Assembly: GCF_003591035.1 (NCBI RefSeq)
Contig: NZ_QYUO01000001.1
Location: 2,914,001 to 2,978,000, forward strand
Direction of reading: 5' to 3'
Length of the DNA stretch: 64,000 nt
Origin: Noviherbaspirillum saxi
Lineage (GTDB): Bacteria > Pseudomonadota > Gammaproteobacteria > Burkholderiales > Burkholderiaceae_D
The notes beneath the pieces were generated by a model. That model saw only the letters and a program-made list of their open reading frames with translations. It searched no databases and was not told where the DNA came from. A program made the position numbers and the translations under genes. Positions 34,829 through 44,327 of the stretch are shown one piece after another; within the stretch, counting starts at the first letter, position 1, and every line of letters begins with the position of its first letter.

Positions 34829-35572
34829 ATGCCAATTGCATTAGAAACCGCTGCCAACATACCGCTATTCAAGGGCCTGGACCAGGAGACGCTGATCACC
34901 GTCGCGAAACTGATGTCCAGCCGCAGCTTTCTGAGCCACGACATTGTCTTGCGCAAGGGCGATGAGGCGGATCACTTGTGCTTTCTGCTTGCCGGGCAGC
35001 TGCAGGTGGTCGATGTGACCGAGGATGGGCGCGAGATCGGGATTCACTTCATTTCGCCGGGTGCGTATTTCGGCGAACTGTCGGTCATCGACGGCGCGCC
35101 GCGTTCGGCTTCGATCGTCTCGGTGAAGCCTTCGGAAGTGGCTTTCCTGCCGACCGCGCAGGCACGCGCACTGATCTTCAATCGTCCGCTGGTGGCGGAG
35201 CGCTTTCTTACGCATTTCGCGCAGATCGTGCGCGCCTCTTCGCGGCAGCGCACGCTGCTCAGCATTCCGAATGCCTTCCAGCGCGTGTTTGCGCAGTTGC
35301 AGCAGTTTGTCCGCGATACCAATGAAGGCCAGGTCATCGAAGGCTTGCCCAAGCAGCACGAGATCGCGATCATGGTCAACACCAGCCGCGAAACCGTGTC
35401 GCGCGCGCTGCATACGCTGATGAAGCTGAATATCGTCGAGAAGAAGGGAACGATATTCATCGTCAATCGGCCGGATCAGTTGAAGACGGCTGCGGTAGCG
35501 GGGCTCGATGAGATGCCGGCGACGAATGCTAACAACGGACCCAAGGTCGAGAAAGCAGAAAAAGCGGCTTGA
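34829..35572 (+). CDS. Crp/Fnr family transcription regulator
   Basis: 247 residues. The N-terminal cyclic-nucleotide domain (about residues 10-130) contains FGELSVIDGAPRSAS, matching the phosphate-binding cassette with the Arg and Ser that hold cAMP or cGMP. The C-terminal winged helix is seen as QHEIAIMVNTSRETVSRALH (about 175-194). There is no cysteine cluster, so it is not an oxygen sensor of the Fnr type. It is divergent from the FecR/CHASE2 operon, which makes it the natural receiver of the cyclic nucleotide from that cyclase (inference). The Lys/Ala-rich tail is variable. Confidence 0.88.
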   Translation: MPIALETAANIPLFKGLDQETLITVAKLMSSRSFLSHDIVLRKGDEADHLCFLLAGQLQVVDVTEDGREIGIHFISPGAYFGELSVIDGAPRSASIVSVKPSEVAFLPTAQARALIFNRPLVAERFLTHFAQIVRASSRQRTLLSIPNAFQRVFAQLQQFVRDTNEGQVIEGLPKQHEIAIMVNTSRETVSRALHTLMKLNIVEKKGTIFIVNRPDQLKTAAVAGLDEMPATNANNGPKVEKAEKAA

Positions 35573-36056
35573 TTGGGATTGAGCGTTCGACTGTCTACCT
35601 AGCACATGGTCAGCGTAGCGTCCGGAATTATTTTCTTGAAATGGTGTAGCGGCATTTGCATGCGGGTATGGTGGCTACATCACGTCGCTTCCCTCTCCCC
35701 GTCATGCCCGTGAAAACGGGCATCCATGCTGACGTTGCCCCTGCTTCCCCTCGTCATTCTCACGAAAGTGGGAATCCATAAGCCGATAGAACAAAGCATC
35801 TACCTGAATAGTTGTCACCGAAGTGCAGACTCAGTATGGATACCCGATTTCTCGGGTATGACGGGGGAGAGCAGGTGGCATGCCTGATAGGCCATGACCC
35901 GCTTGCAGGCACTGCAGAGTTGTCAACCACATTATTCCGGACAGCAGTGCACTTTCGTGGGGACGACGGGGATAGGGGATGCCTGATTTGACGGCAAGTA
36001 ACCGCGTGCGAATGGCGCTGGAACAGGTGCATGTTCACGGCACCAGACGCACCGCG
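35573..36056. other. Intergenic region containing repeat family 2 copy 2
   Basis: 484 bases between the Crp-type gene and the cysB stop. No gene is supported. It is largely filled by the repeat at about 35611-35950; the rest shows only scraps. Confidence 0.5.
35611..35950. mobile_element. MITE-like element family 2, copy 2
   Basis: The right end TTGTCAACCACATTATTCCG, then GACAGCAGTGC (35920-35950), is identical to that of copy 1 at 29141. The left end is degraded (GCGTCCGGAATTATTTTCTTG near 35619). The interior (GTGGGAATCCATAAGCCGAT, TATGGATACCCGATTTCTCG) is also shared with copy 1 and with a partial copy at 42289-42455. Confidence 0.65.
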
Positions 36057-36983
36057 CTACGCCCCCGCATTCAATGCCGTCTCGATATCCCTGCGCCGCA
36101 ATTCCGGCGCGAACTGCAAGATAAACTCATACACATAAGACCGCAGATAAGCCCCGCGCCGCACCGCAAGCCGCGTCACATTCGGCGCGAACAGGTGCGC
36201 CGCCTCCACCGCGCGCAAGCCCCGCGCCAGATTGGTTTCCACCGCCATCGATGCGACGATGCCCACTCCCATTCCTAACGACACATACTGCTGGATCACA
36301 TCCGAATCCATCGCGGTCAACACGATATCGGTTGCAATGCCCGCTTCGCGGAACGCGTCGTCGATATGGCTGCGGCCGGTGAAACCGACGTCATAAGTGA
36401 TCAGGGGATAGGCAGCCAGCTCTTGCAGCGATACCTTGTGCGCGCCGCTCAGCGGATGATCTTCCGGCACCACGATCATGTGGCTCCAGCGATAGCAGGG
36501 AAACGACACCAGTTCTTCAAACTGGCTCAGGCCTTCGGTGGCGATACCGACATCCGCCTTGCCGGAGATCACCCATTCTGCAATATGTTCCGGCGAGCTT
36601 TGCTGGAGCGCGATGCGCACATCGGGAAACGCTGTGCGAAAGGATTGCACGACGCGCGGCAGCACATAGCGCGCCTGCGTGTGGGTGGTGGCGACGGCCA
36701 GCGTGCCGCTTTTTTCGCCGGCGTATTCCTGGCTGGCCTGGCGCAGGTTTTCCGCTTCGAGCAGGAGACGCTCGATGATTTGCAGGATGCCCTTGCCGGG
36801 ATCGGTCAATCCGGTCAGGCGCTTGCCGTTGCGCTCGAAAATCTCGACGCCGAGTTCTTCTTCCAGTTCGCGTATCTGCCGGCTCACGCCGGGTTGCGAT
36901 GTGAACAGGACATTCGCGACTTCGGTCAGGTTGTAGCCGCGGCGCGCGGCTTCGCGAATGGAACGTAGTTGCTGGAAATTCAT
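36057..36983 (-). CDS. cysB: CysB-type LysR regulator of sulfur assimilation
   Basis: 308 residues. It starts MNFQQLRSIREAARRGYNLT with the LysR helix-turn-helix (LTEVANVLFTSQPGVSRQIR). The effector domain contains TTHTQARYVLPRVVQSFRTA and LITYDVGFTGRSHIDDAF, the Thr-rich sites that in CysB bind sulfate, thiosulfate or N-acetylserine. CysB activates the sulfate transport and reduction genes. It lies 12 bases after cysA, as the last gene of the transporter operon, giving positive feedback. The nearest alternative, Cbl, has the same family; its place at the end of a cysTWA operon favours CysB. Confidence 0.9.
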   Translation of the reverse strand: MNFQQLRSIREAARRGYNLTEVANVLFTSQPGVSRQIRELEEELGVEIFERNGKRLTGLTDPGKGILQIIERLLLEAENLRQASQEYAGEKSGTLAVATTHTQARYVLPRVVQSFRTAFPDVRIALQQSSPEHIAEWVISGKADVGIATEGLSQFEELVSFPCYRWSHMIVVPEDHPLSGAHKVSLQELAAYPLITYDVGFTGRSHIDDAFREAGIATDIVLTAMDSDVIQQYVSLGMGVGIVASMAVETNLARGLRAVEAAHLFAPNVTRLAVRRGAYLRSYVYEFILQFAPELRRRDIETALNAGA

Positions 36984-36995
36984 ACGTGCTCCCGA

Positions 36996-38075
36996 TCAGG
37001 CCGATTGACTGGCAGACTCGTTGACGAACACCCGCAGGCGCTTTGGACGCACAATCAGGGTTTCGCCTTCGGTCAGGCCGAGATGCTGGTAGCGTTCGGT
37101 CGAGATCACGGCTTCGATCAATTGCGCATTATCGGCGCGCACCAGTTCCAATTGCGCGAGCGGACCGATGGCATGGCTGCGGCGCAGGCGGGCAACGATG
37201 CCTTCCGCGTCCGCCGTGTAGCGCTCGACCTCGATGTCATGCGGCCTTACAAAGCCGATACCGTTGGCATCTTGTGCCTGCGCATGATCGGGCGCGTCGA
37301 AGGCGATACCGCCGGAATCCAGCACGCCTTCATGCACGCGGCCATGGAAGAGGTTGACGTTACCGAGGAAGCCGTACACGAAGGACGAGGCCGGATGGTT
37401 GTAGACCTCGTCGGGCGAACCGATCTGCTCCACCCTGCCCTTGTTCATCACCACGATCTGGTCGGCGACTTCCAATGCTTCTTCCTGGTCGTGCGTGACG
37501 AAGATGCTGGTGACATGCAATTCATCATGCAGGCGACGCAACCAGCGGCGCAGTTCCTTGCGCACCTTGGCATCGAGCGCGCCGAAGGGTTCGTCCAGCA
37601 GCAGCACGCGCGGCTCCACCGCCAGCGCGCGCGCCAGTGCGATACGCTGACGCTGGCCGCCCGACAGTTGCGGCGGATAGCGATCGGCGAGCCAGTCGAG
37701 CTGCACCAGTTCCAGCAGCGACATGACTTTCTTTTTGATCTCGCTTTCCGATGGGCGCACATCGCGGCGCTTGACGCGCAGGCCGAAGGCGATGTTTTCG
37801 AACACGCTCATATGCTTGAACAGTGCATAGTGCTGGAACACGAAGCCGACCTGGCGTTCGCGCACATGCTGGCCGGAGGCATCTTCGCCATCGAGGAATA
37901 CGTGACCGGAATCGGCCTGCTCCAGGCCGGCGATGATGCGCAGCAGCGTGGTCTTGCCGCAACCGGATGGGCCGAGCAAGGCGGTCAGTTCGCCTTGAGG
38001 AAAATTCAATGAGACGTTGTCGAGCGCAATGAAATTGCCGAAACGCTTGTGAATGTTTTTGACTTCGATACTCAT
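36996..38075 (-). CDS. cysA: Sulfate/thiosulfate ABC transporter ATPase CysA
   Basis: 359 residues from the ATG at 38075 (GGAAT ribosome binding site; the frame is open upstream). Walker A is GPSGCGKTT, the signature LSGGQRQR, Walker [15 protein letters not shown] and the switch FVTHDQEEA. The C-terminal part (about residues 240-359) is the regulatory TOBE-like domain. It drives uptake of sulfate through CysT and CysW, using sulfate-binding protein from the sbp gene further upstream. It follows cysW with two bases between the cysW stop and its start. Confidence 0.93.
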   Translation of the reverse strand: MSIEVKNIHKRFGNFIALDNVSLNFPQGELTALLGPSGCGKTTLLRIIAGLEQADSGHVFLDGEDASGQHVRERQVGFVFQHYALFKHMSVFENIAFGLRVKRRDVRPSESEIKKKVMSLLELVQLDWLADRYPPQLSGGQRQRIALARALAVEPRVLLLDEPFGALDAKVRKELRRWLRRLHDELHVTSIFVTHDQEEALEVADQIVVMNKGRVEQIGSPDEVYNHPASSFVYGFLGNVNLFHGRVHEGVLDSGGIAFDAPDHAQAQDANGIGFVRPHDIEVERYTADAEGIVARLRRSHAIGPLAQLELVRADNAQLIEAVISTERYQHLGLTEGETLIVRPKRLRVFVNESASQSA

Positions 38076-38077
38076 GA

Positions 38078-38977
38078 TTATTCCTGATCCGGTTGCAGAT
38101 TGACTTCGTTGGCGCGCCATTCGATGAAGGACTTGATCGCGAGGGTGACTAGCGCGAGCAATGCCAGCAATGAAGCGATCGCGAATGCGGCGACGAAGTT
38201 GTATTCGTTGTACAGAATTTCCACATGCAGCGGCATGGTGTTGGTCTCGCCGCGTATGTGTCCGGACACGACCGACACCGCGCCGAACTCGCCCATCGCA
38301 CGCGCATTACAGAGCACCACGCCGTACAGCAAGCCCCACTTGATGTTCGGCAGCGTCACATGCCAGAACGTGCGCCAGCCGGACGCGCCCAGCACCAGCG
38401 CGGCTTCCTCTTCTTCCGTGCCTTGCGATTGCATCAATGGAATCAGCTCGCGTGCGACGAAGGGAAAGGTGACGAACATGGTTGCGAGCACGATGCCGGG
38501 CACGGCAAACAGGATCTTGATGTCGTGCTCGGCCAGCCACGGACCGAGCCAGCCTTGCGCGCCGAAGATCAGTACATAGATCAGGCCGGCGATCACAGGC
38601 GACACCGAGAACGGCAGATCGATCAGCGTGAGCAGGATGTTCTTGCCGCGAAATTCGAACTTGGCGATACACCATGCGGCTGCCACGCCGAATACCAGGT
38701 TCATCGGAACGGCAATCGCTGCAGTCAGCAGGGTCAATTTGATCGCGGCGATCGCATCGGGCTCGACCAATGCGAGCAGGTAAGTGTCCCAACCTTTCTT
38801 GAGCGCTTCGGCAAAGACCGCGATGAGTGGAATGAACAGGAACAGGGTCAGGAAGGCCAGCGCAGCGCCGATCAGCAGTGCGCGCACCCAGAACGGTTCG
38901 ACGGTGGCCGCCGGCGTGTACGCGGGTTCGCCGCGCGCCTGCACGCCGATGGATAAGGAAGCAGCAGCACCGGCCAT
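38078..38977 (-). CDS. cysW: Sulfate ABC transporter permease CysW
   Basis: 299 residues with six hydrophobic helices. The permease EAA loop is present as [20 protein letters not shown] (about residues 193-212), and [20 protein letters not shown] is characteristic of CysW. It forms the channel with CysT in the inner membrane and is driven by CysA. The gene is separated from cysT by a single base and from cysA by two, a tight operon. The N-terminal 25 residues are longer than usual, but the start matches the spacing. Confidence 0.92.
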   Translation of the reverse strand: MAGAAASLSIGVQARGEPAYTPAATVEPFWVRALLIGAALAFLTLFLFIPLIAVFAEALKKGWDTYLLALVEPDAIAAIKLTLLTAAIAVPMNLVFGVAAAWCIAKFEFRGKNILLTLIDLPFSVSPVIAGLIYVLIFGAQGWLGPWLAEHDIKILFAVPGIVLATMFVTFPFVARELIPLMQSQGTEEEEAALVLGASGWRTFWHVTLPNIKWGLLYGVVLCNARAMGEFGAVSVVSGHIRGETNTMPLHVEILYNEYNFVAAFAIASLLALLALVTLAIKSFIEWRANEVNLQPDQE

Positions 38978-38978
38978 A

Positions 38979-39857
38979 TCAGACTTTCTCTGCCCGGCCG
39001 CGTGTGCGTGCCCAGGCTTGCAACAGGTTGATCGTCAGCAGCAATATGAAGGACACGATCAGCATGACCACTGCAATCGCAGTCGCGCCGGTGTAGTCGT
39101 ATTGCTCCAGTTTGGTAATGATGAACAGCGGCGTGATTTCGGACACCATCGGCATGTTGCCTGCGATGAAAATCACCGAGCCGTATTCGCCGGTGGCACG
39201 CGCAAACGCCAGCGCAAAACCGGTCATCAAGGCTGGCAGGATGGTGGGGAAAATCACATGCGCGAACACTTGCAGGCGGTTGGCGCCGAGACTGGCGGCG
39301 GCTTCTTCCAGCTCGCGTTCGGCTTCTTCCAGCACCGGTTGCACGGTACGCACGACAAACGGCAAGCCGATGAAGGTCAATGCGACCAGCACGCCCAGCG
39401 GGGTGAAAGCGACCTTGATGCCGAAGGGTTCGAGATAGCGACCGATCCAGCCATTGGCCGAATACAGCGAAGTCAAGGCGATGCCGGCCACCGCGGTGGG
39501 CAAGGCAAACGGCAGGTCGACCAGGGCGTCGATCACTTTCTTGCCGGGGAAGCGGTAGCGCACCAATACCCAGGCTACGATGCCGCCGAACACTACATTG
39601 AGCGCCGCGGCGATCAGCGATGCGCCGAAAGTCAGGCGGTAGGAGGCGAGGACGCGGTCGGAAGTGGCGGCGGTCCAGAAAGCATCCCAAGTCATGGTGA
39701 AGGTCTTCAGAAAGACCGCCGACAAGGGAATCAGCACGATCAGCGCCAGATAGAGCAGCGTGAAGCCGAGCGATAAATTGAAGCCGGGCAATACGCGCGA
39801 TGAAGTCCGTCCCGGCGATGCGCTTTTGATATCAGATGGTGTTATTGCACTTGCCAT
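38979..39857 (-). CDS. cysT: Sulfate ABC transporter permease CysT
   Basis: 292 residues, six membrane helices. The EAA loop reads [20 protein letters not shown], and [20 protein letters not shown] with [20 protein letters not shown] are typical of CysT (CysU). It pairs with CysW. It is the first gene of the cysTWA-cysB operon. The AAGGGAGAGG purine stretch upstream is a good ribosome binding site. Confidence 0.92.
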   Translation of the reverse strand: MASAITPSDIKSASPGRTSSRVLPGFNLSLGFTLLYLALIVLIPLSAVFLKTFTMTWDAFWTAATSDRVLASYRLTFGASLIAAALNVVFGGIVAWVLVRYRFPGKKVIDALVDLPFALPTAVAGIALTSLYSANGWIGRYLEPFGIKVAFTPLGVLVALTFIGLPFVVRTVQPVLEEAERELEEAAASLGANRLQVFAHVIFPTILPALMTGFALAFARATGEYGSVIFIAGNMPMVSEITPLFIITKLEQYDYTGATAIAVVMLIVSFILLLTINLLQAWARTRGRAEKV

Positions 39858-40243
39858 ACCTCTCCCTTGTGCCTGCTTTCCGATGAAATATTGCTTTGGA
39901 TGCTGGCTTTATTACGAATTCAGCTATAGAGAGGCAATAATTGCACTTGAAACTTATAAAGAGAACGACTTTTTTTGCATTTATATAGGCTGAATTCAAA
40001 TAAGGAGGGAAATTGCGGGGGGATATGGGCTGAGCAACGGTTGATTAAAGAAAGTCTTCTAAGGAAATTTTTGCTGCGGCTAATTCTCCCTTCTCCCGCA
40101 AGCGGGAGAAGGGCGGGGGATGAGGGGGCTTGCCAAGACCGACTAACGTTGCGACCGCCCTCACCCCTACGCCGGGCGCCCCCGCCCCTCTCCCGCTTGC
40201 GGGAGAGGGGAGTTTGTTCGCTACTGCTTGAAAGGACTGTTTC
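39858..40243. other. Intergenic region between EAL gene and cysT
   Basis: 386 bases. The cysT-proximal part (39880-39990) is AT-rich and probably holds a promoter. The string AAAGAGAACGA (39957-39967) resembles one half of the inverted repeat upstream of sbp (AAAAAGAACGA). The other half is occupied by a palindromic repeat (40081-40217), which could attenuate read-through from sbp and the EAL gene. Confidence 0.4.
40081..40217. repeat. Palindromic repeat family 5
   Basis: The arms CTTCTCCCGCAAGCGGGAGA, then AGGGCGGGGGATGAGGG (40090-40126), and CCCTCACCCCTACGCCGGGC, then CTCTCCCGCTTGCGGGAGAG (40160-40209), form an imperfect long hairpin; each arm includes the self-complementary CTCCCGCAAGCGGGAG. 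The piece CCTACGCCGGGCGCC also occurs near 28688. Confidence 0.6.
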
Positions 40244-41125
40244 TCACGCCGCATCCGCATGCGTAAAGAAAGGCTGATGTGAGGGCATTGACAGCGATTG
40301 CGATGCATCCCTCGCAATCGCTGCCGCAGGCAAATCCCATACAAAATCTTGCACCAGCAGCGATTGTCCACTTGCCTTGGCAACCCGCTCCAGTTGTTGC
40401 AAACGCTCCGCATGTTCAATCCGCTTGAAAATGACACGAATCTTTTGCTCGGCGCATTTCTCAAGCAACCGGCATGCAAGCTCGTCCGGAATACCTTGCC
40501 GCGTATCGACCTTGATCGCCTCGGGATGCACCCGATTAATGAGCGACAAGGCTTCCGTCACACCGGACGCCTTGACTGCGATGCGAAAGCCATTGCGCCT
40601 GTAATTGTCGGCGACATAGTTCAACAGCCATGCCTGATGCTCGGGGATCACGGGCAACTGCAGCACGATGCGCTGCTGAGGCAAATCCAGCACCCGCAGC
40701 ACGCGACTGAATGCCGTGCCATGGTTGCCATCGACCGCAGCCAGCAAGCGCGCGTGCACGCTCAGGTAAAGATCGCTGCCGAGCGCTGCCGGCTGACGGA
40801 AGAAATTGATCGCATGCAGCACGCGGCACAAGCGGTCGAGTTCGACCGATTCATCGTCGTTGGCTGCATGGTCGAGCAGCTTCCATAGACACAAGCCCTG
40901 ATCCTTGCCGGAGTTGCTGCGGGCGAAGCCTTCGTAACCTACGACCAGTCCTGTACCCAGCGCGCGGATGGGTTGGAAGGCACTGGTCAGCGTGGAATTG
41001 AAATAGCGTCCCTGCGCACGTCCTTCGGCATCGATCCACACGCGCGTATCCGCCTGCGTAGTGCCGTAAAGACGTTCGAGATAGTTTTCCAGTCCTGGAA
41101 AAGCCATGGCGGCAACCCCTTTCAC
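40244..41125 (-). CDS. Degenerate EAL-domain protein
   Basis: 293 residues. A single EAL-like fold (about residues 45-285) is recognisable from SAFQPIRALGTGLVVGYEGF, SLINRVHPEAIKVD and LLVQDFVWDLP. The catalytic signatures are lost: EAL reads EGF, the NLS-type metal strand reads LSV, and the DDFGxG motif is absent (KASGVT). It should neither cut nor, with these changes, be expected to bind c-di-GMP with certainty. It lies 38 bases after sbp and before cysTWA on the same strand, so it probably belongs to the sulfate regulon and could act through protein contacts. A start five residues in (MAFPGLENYL) is possible. Confidence 0.8.
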   Translation of the reverse strand: MKGVAAMAFPGLENYLERLYGTTQADTRVWIDAEGRAQGRYFNSTLTSAFQPIRALGTGLVVGYEGFARSNSGKDQGLCLWKLLDHAANDDESVELDRLCRVLHAINFFRQPAALGSDLYLSVHARLLAAVDGNHGTAFSRVLRVLDLPQQRIVLQLPVIPEHQAWLLNYVADNYRRNGFRIAVKASGVTEALSLINRVHPEAIKVDTRQGIPDELACRLLEKCAEQKIRVIFKRIEHAERLQQLERVAKASGQSLLVQDFVWDLPAAAIARDASQSLSMPSHQPFFTHADAA

Positions 41126-41163
41126 ATGAGGTCAGATCATGATGTTCGCTCGTCGGCCGCCGC

Positions 41164-42168
41164 TTACTTCTTGCCCGGCTGGTAGATCTGGTCGAACGAT
41201 CCGCCGTCGGCGAAGTGCGCCTTTTGCGCCTGGCTCCAGCCGCCGAATGCTTCATCTATCGTGAACAGTTTTACCTTTGGGAATTGGGCTGCATATTTTT
41301 TCGCCACTTTGTCGGAGATCGGCCGATAGTAATTTTGCGCGGCGATTTCCTGGCCTTCATCGGTGTACAGATATTGCAGATAGGCTTCGGCTAGCTTGCG
41401 TGTGCCTTTCTTGTCGACGACCTTGTCGACCACTGCAACCGGCGGCTCTGCGAGGATGCTGACGGGCGGCGCAACCACTTCAAACTTGTCCGGACCGAGT
41501 TCCTTGATCGCCAGGATGGCTTCGTTTTCCCATGCAATCAATACGTCGCCGATACCGCGTTCGACGAAGGTGGTGGTCGAACCGCGCGCACCGGAATCAA
41601 GTACCGGCACATTCTTGAAGATCTTAGTGACGAAGTCTTTCGCCGCTGCCTCCGAGCCGCCCGGCTGTTTCAGCGCAAAGCCCCAGGCAGCGAGATAGTT
41701 CCAGCGCGCGCCACCGGACGTCTTGGGATTGGGCGTGATCACCGATACACCCGGCTTGGCGAGGTCATTCCAGTCCTTGATGCCTTTCGGATTGCCCTTG
41801 CGCACCAGGAACACGATGGTCGAGGTATAAGGCGAGCTGTTGTGCGGCAAGCGCTTTTGCCAGTCCTTGGCCAACAGGCCGCGCTCGGCGATTTCATCGA
41901 TGTCATAGGCCAGCGCCAGCGTCACCACGTCGGCGCTCAAACCATCGATCACCGAGCGCGCCTGTTTGCCGGATCCGCCGTGCGACTGCTTGACGCTCAG
42001 GTTGTCGCCTGTCTTGGCCTTCCATTGCTTGGCGAATTCCTTGTTGACATCCTGATACAGCTCGCGGGTCGGGTCATAGGAAACGTTGAGCAGGCTCACG
42101 TCGGCGGCCCATGCTGCGGGTGCGACGAGCGCGAGTGCGAATGCGGATTGAATAAGTTTCTTTAACAT
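41164..42168 (-). CDS. sbp: Periplasmic sulfate-binding protein
   Basis: 334 residues from the ATG at 42168 (AGGGAG nine bases upstream; two ATGs further upstream are less well placed). A Sec signal peptide ([20 protein letters not shown]) is followed by the mature N-terminus [18 protein letters not shown], diagnostic of the Sbp/CysP family. [20 protein letters not shown] is the sulfate-binding loop. It delivers sulfate to CysT/CysW. Sulfate versus thiosulfate choice cannot be read from sequence. An inverted repeat upstream is a likely regulatory site. Confidence 0.92.
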   Translation of the reverse strand: MLKKLIQSAFALALVAPAAWAADVSLLNVSYDPTRELYQDVNKEFAKQWKAKTGDNLSVKQSHGGSGKQARSVIDGLSADVVTLALAYDIDEIAERGLLAKDWQKRLPHNSSPYTSTIVFLVRKGNPKGIKDWNDLAKPGVSVITPNPKTSGGARWNYLAAWGFALKQPGGSEAAAKDFVTKIFKNVPVLDSGARGSTTTFVERGIGDVLIAWENEAILAIKELGPDKFEVVAPPVSILAEPPVAVVDKVVDKKGTRKLAEAYLQYLYTDEGQEIAAQNYYRPISDKVAKKYAAQFPKVKLFTIDEAFGGWSQAQKAHFADGGSFDQIYQPGKK

Positions 42169-42238
42169 GGTGCTCATCTCCCTGATGAAGTCTTGACGAA
42201 GTGTCATTCGGATGGCATCAGGTTAAAGAAACGCCTAT

Positions 42239-42274
42239 CGAAAAAGAACGAATTGTTTTGCGGGTTCTTATTCG
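42239..42274. promoter_or_regulatory. 11-bp inverted repeat upstream of sbp, possible CysB site
   Basis: CGAAAAAGAAC (42239-42249) and GTTCTTATTCG (42264-42274) match at 10 of 11 positions with a 14-base spacer. It lies about 70-105 bases before the sbp start, in the usual range for an activator site. A similar half (AAAGAGAACGA) occurs upstream of cysT. CysB is encoded nearby, but binding is inference. Confidence 0.5.
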
Positions 42275-42288
42275 GTTTGCGCATATCG

Positions 42289-42455
42289 GGTCGTATGCGG
42301 CTATTTGCAGTTGATTCAACCACCTACCTTCCCACGTCATTCCCCCGAAAGGGGGAACCCATAAGCCAGTGGGACAAGGCAGCTACCTGAATAACCATCG
42401 CCGAAGTGCCGGCTCAGCATGGATACCCGATTTCTCGGGTATGACGGGGCGAGTG
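42289..42455. repeat. Partial copy of repeat family 2 interior
   Basis: GGCTCAGCATGGATACCCGA, TTTCTCGGGTATGACGGGG and GTGGGACAAGGCAGCTACCT match the interiors of copies at 28816 and 35611, but the 33-bp terminal repeats are missing. The arms form their own hairpin. This shows the interior palindrome can exist alone. Confidence 0.6.
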
Positions 42456-42521
42456 AGGCGGCGTGGTGTATCCACCATGACCGCATTCGCATTTCCCGAG
42501 GATGGCCTGGAAAAGGCTTCA

Positions 42522-43688
42522 TCAACAATTCGGCTTGAACCGCATAAACCCCTCTCCTCCCGATTGCACAGGCCGCGCAAACACACCGAGTTCTCCGGTC
42601 CCCACCTCCGGCTTGTCGGAAAGAATCACTTCCAGCGATAACGGTCCCTGCTGCAACTGGCTGGGCGACTGCCCAAACCAGCGCTTGCATGCGCGGCAAA
42701 AGGCACTGGGCTCGGAAAAGCCCAATTGAAAGCTCAATTTCTTGAGCGACATTTCTCCCTTGCTCAGATGCTGCTGCGCCATTGCGCGCCGCGTATCGTC
42801 CACCAGGCGCGTAAAGTTGGTGCCTTCTTCGGCCAGCCGCCGCTGCAAGGTGCGCTCGCTCATCAGCAAGCGGCGCGCCGCTTCTTCGCGCAAGGGTTCG
42901 CCGCTGGGCAGCATCTCGGCGAGTATGCGCTGCACCCTGGCGGTAAAGCTGGCGCCGGCATGCTGCGACTGTTCGAGCTTTGCCAGCATGCGTACCGTCC
43001 AGTTGCGTTGCGATTGTGCGAGATCGGAGAGCATGCGCAGTGCCCAGTCGGCTGCCATCGGGTTGTCGGTGCGAATTTCCACGTCGAGGTCCGCATCCTT
43101 GAACTCCATCGTATTGGCAGGCGCATGAAAGCGTACCGCGCATCCGAAGGCATTGGCATAGGCATGTGCTGCGTCCGGCTCCGGAAACGTGTAGGTCACC
43201 AGTACCGGCTTTACATCATCGCGCACCGCGGCGCTGCGCAACGTGCGCAAGACGATGCACCAGATGAAATCGTAGTGCTGTTGCGGCACGCGGCGCTGGC
43301 CGCCCGGCAGATCGAGCGTGATGCGGATGCGGTCGCCGATGCGCTCCAGCGTGCTGTGCACGGTGGGCGATACCAGCGGCGTGTAGCGCACCAGGTTTTC
43401 AATCGCGGTGCGCAGATCCGGCGAGGCGCGCATGATGTGCCCCATCATGCCGGAACGGTCCAGCGCTTGCGGCGAGGCGACTTTCAGGCCGAGCAAGGGA
43501 TCGCCGCTTGCCTGCGTGACCCGGTCCCATAACTGGCTGAGCTTGTCCGATAGGGTGAGCGCGTCATCCGCCATGCACTCGCCTTCTTCCAGGCCCGCCT
43601 GCCGGAACAGGGTATCGATGTCCAGGCCGCTGCTGCCGAGGCGTGCGCGAATGCCGCGCACCAGGTCGATCGCTGACGAGTAAGTCAT
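42522..43688 (-). CDS. AraC family transcription regulator
   Basis: 388 residues from the ATG at 43688 (AAGGAG ribosome binding site). The N-terminal 200 residues match the AraC-type arabinose-binding-like domain of OruR/ArgR-like regulators (SGMMGHIMRASPDLRTAIEN, TPLVSPTVHSTLER). The C-terminal 100 residues hold two helix-turn-helix units (LREEAARRLLMSERTLQRRL and LSFQLGFSEPSAFCRACKRW). A 35-residue tail follows. The effector is unknown. It lies between the sulfate locus and the export-like operon and is on the same strand as the latter, 88 bases after it, so it may control either. Confidence 0.85.
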   Translation of the reverse strand: MTYSSAIDLVRGIRARLGSSGLDIDTLFRQAGLEEGECMADDALTLSDKLSQLWDRVTQASGDPLLGLKVASPQALDRSGMMGHIMRASPDLRTAIENLVRYTPLVSPTVHSTLERIGDRIRITLDLPGGQRRVPQQHYDFIWCIVLRTLRSAAVRDDVKPVLVTYTFPEPDAAHAYANAFGCAVRFHAPANTMEFKDADLDVEIRTDNPMAADWALRMLSDLAQSQRNWTVRMLAKLEQSQHAGASFTARVQRILAEMLPSGEPLREEAARRLLMSERTLQRRLAEEGTNFTRLVDDTRRAMAQQHLSKGEMSLKKLSFQLGFSEPSAFCRACKRWFGQSPSQLQQGPLSLEVILSDKPEVGTGELGVFARPVQSGGEGFMRFKPNC

Positions 43689-43776
43689 GCTGTTCTCCTT
43701 GTTGAAGATGCAGTGATTCCATCGGCGCACAGCATGGTCCATGCGCCGCATATTGATCGAACATGAATCCGGGGAT

Positions 43777-44304
43777 TCAAGGCATGGCGGCGGTACGCAG
43801 ACGCAGACCTATGCGCTGGCGCAAGTCCTGCAGCTTGGGGTCGATCACGGGGCGGGTATCGGCAGCCAGCTTCTCGCCAAGCGTCTTTTGCATCTCGGGC
43901 ATCATGGCTTCGAATTTCTGTCGGACGGGCGACTCCAGGATCGCAACGATCTGGGTCAGTTCTTCTTCGCTGAAGCGTTCTGCAAGCAGCGGCGCGACGG
44001 TGCTGGGCACCAGTTTCTTCGTACTGCCCAAGACGACGGGTGAAGTCTCGTCAATGAATTTTTTCGCATCGGTCGTGATGTCGCGCATGGCCGCTTCCTG
44101 CCGCTCCGGCGCCACGCGCCCTTGCAATACCACGCGCGCCTGCGCGACTGCTTCGTTCACCGGTTCCTGCAGCATCAGTTGACCGACTGACTCGATCTGC
44201 CACAGTTGCAGCACCTTTTGCACCAGTTCCTGCTTGGCCGGCGAGGCTGCCTGCACGTGCAGCGCGGCGGTCATCATGGCAATCGCGAATACGGGTTTGA
44301 TCAT
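43777..44304 (-). CDS. DUF2059 domain exported protein
   Basis: 175 residues. A signal peptide (VFAIAMMTAALHVQAA) precedes a helical domain. The segment LAERFSEEELTQIVAILESP and the preceding helices match DUF2059, a small periplasmic domain of unknown function. The start has a strong AGGAG site. It is the last gene of the four-gene operon C39 peptidase, coiled-coil barrel, FadL-like barrel, DUF2059, separated by 23 bases from the preceding one. A chaperone-like periplasmic task in export is a guess. Confidence 0.8.
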   Translation of the reverse strand: MIKPVFAIAMMTAALHVQAASPAKQELVQKVLQLWQIESVGQLMLQEPVNEAVAQARVVLQGRVAPERQEAAMRDITTDAKKFIDETSPVVLGSTKKLVPSTVAPLLAERFSEEELTQIVAILESPVRQKFEAMMPEMQKTLGEKLAADTRPVIDPKLQDLRQRIGLRLRTAAMP

Positions 44305-44327
44305 GTTTGTCTCCTGTGTGGTTACGC

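Larger units (their letters stand above)
42169..42521. other. Intergenic region: sbp upstream region and repeat fragment
   Basis: About 350 bases. It contains the inverted repeat at 42239-42274 in front of sbp and a partial copy of family 2 interior at 42289-42455 (GTCATTCCCCCGAAAGGGGG, TATGGATACC-type sequence), lacking the terminal repeats. No gene supported. Confidence 0.5.
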
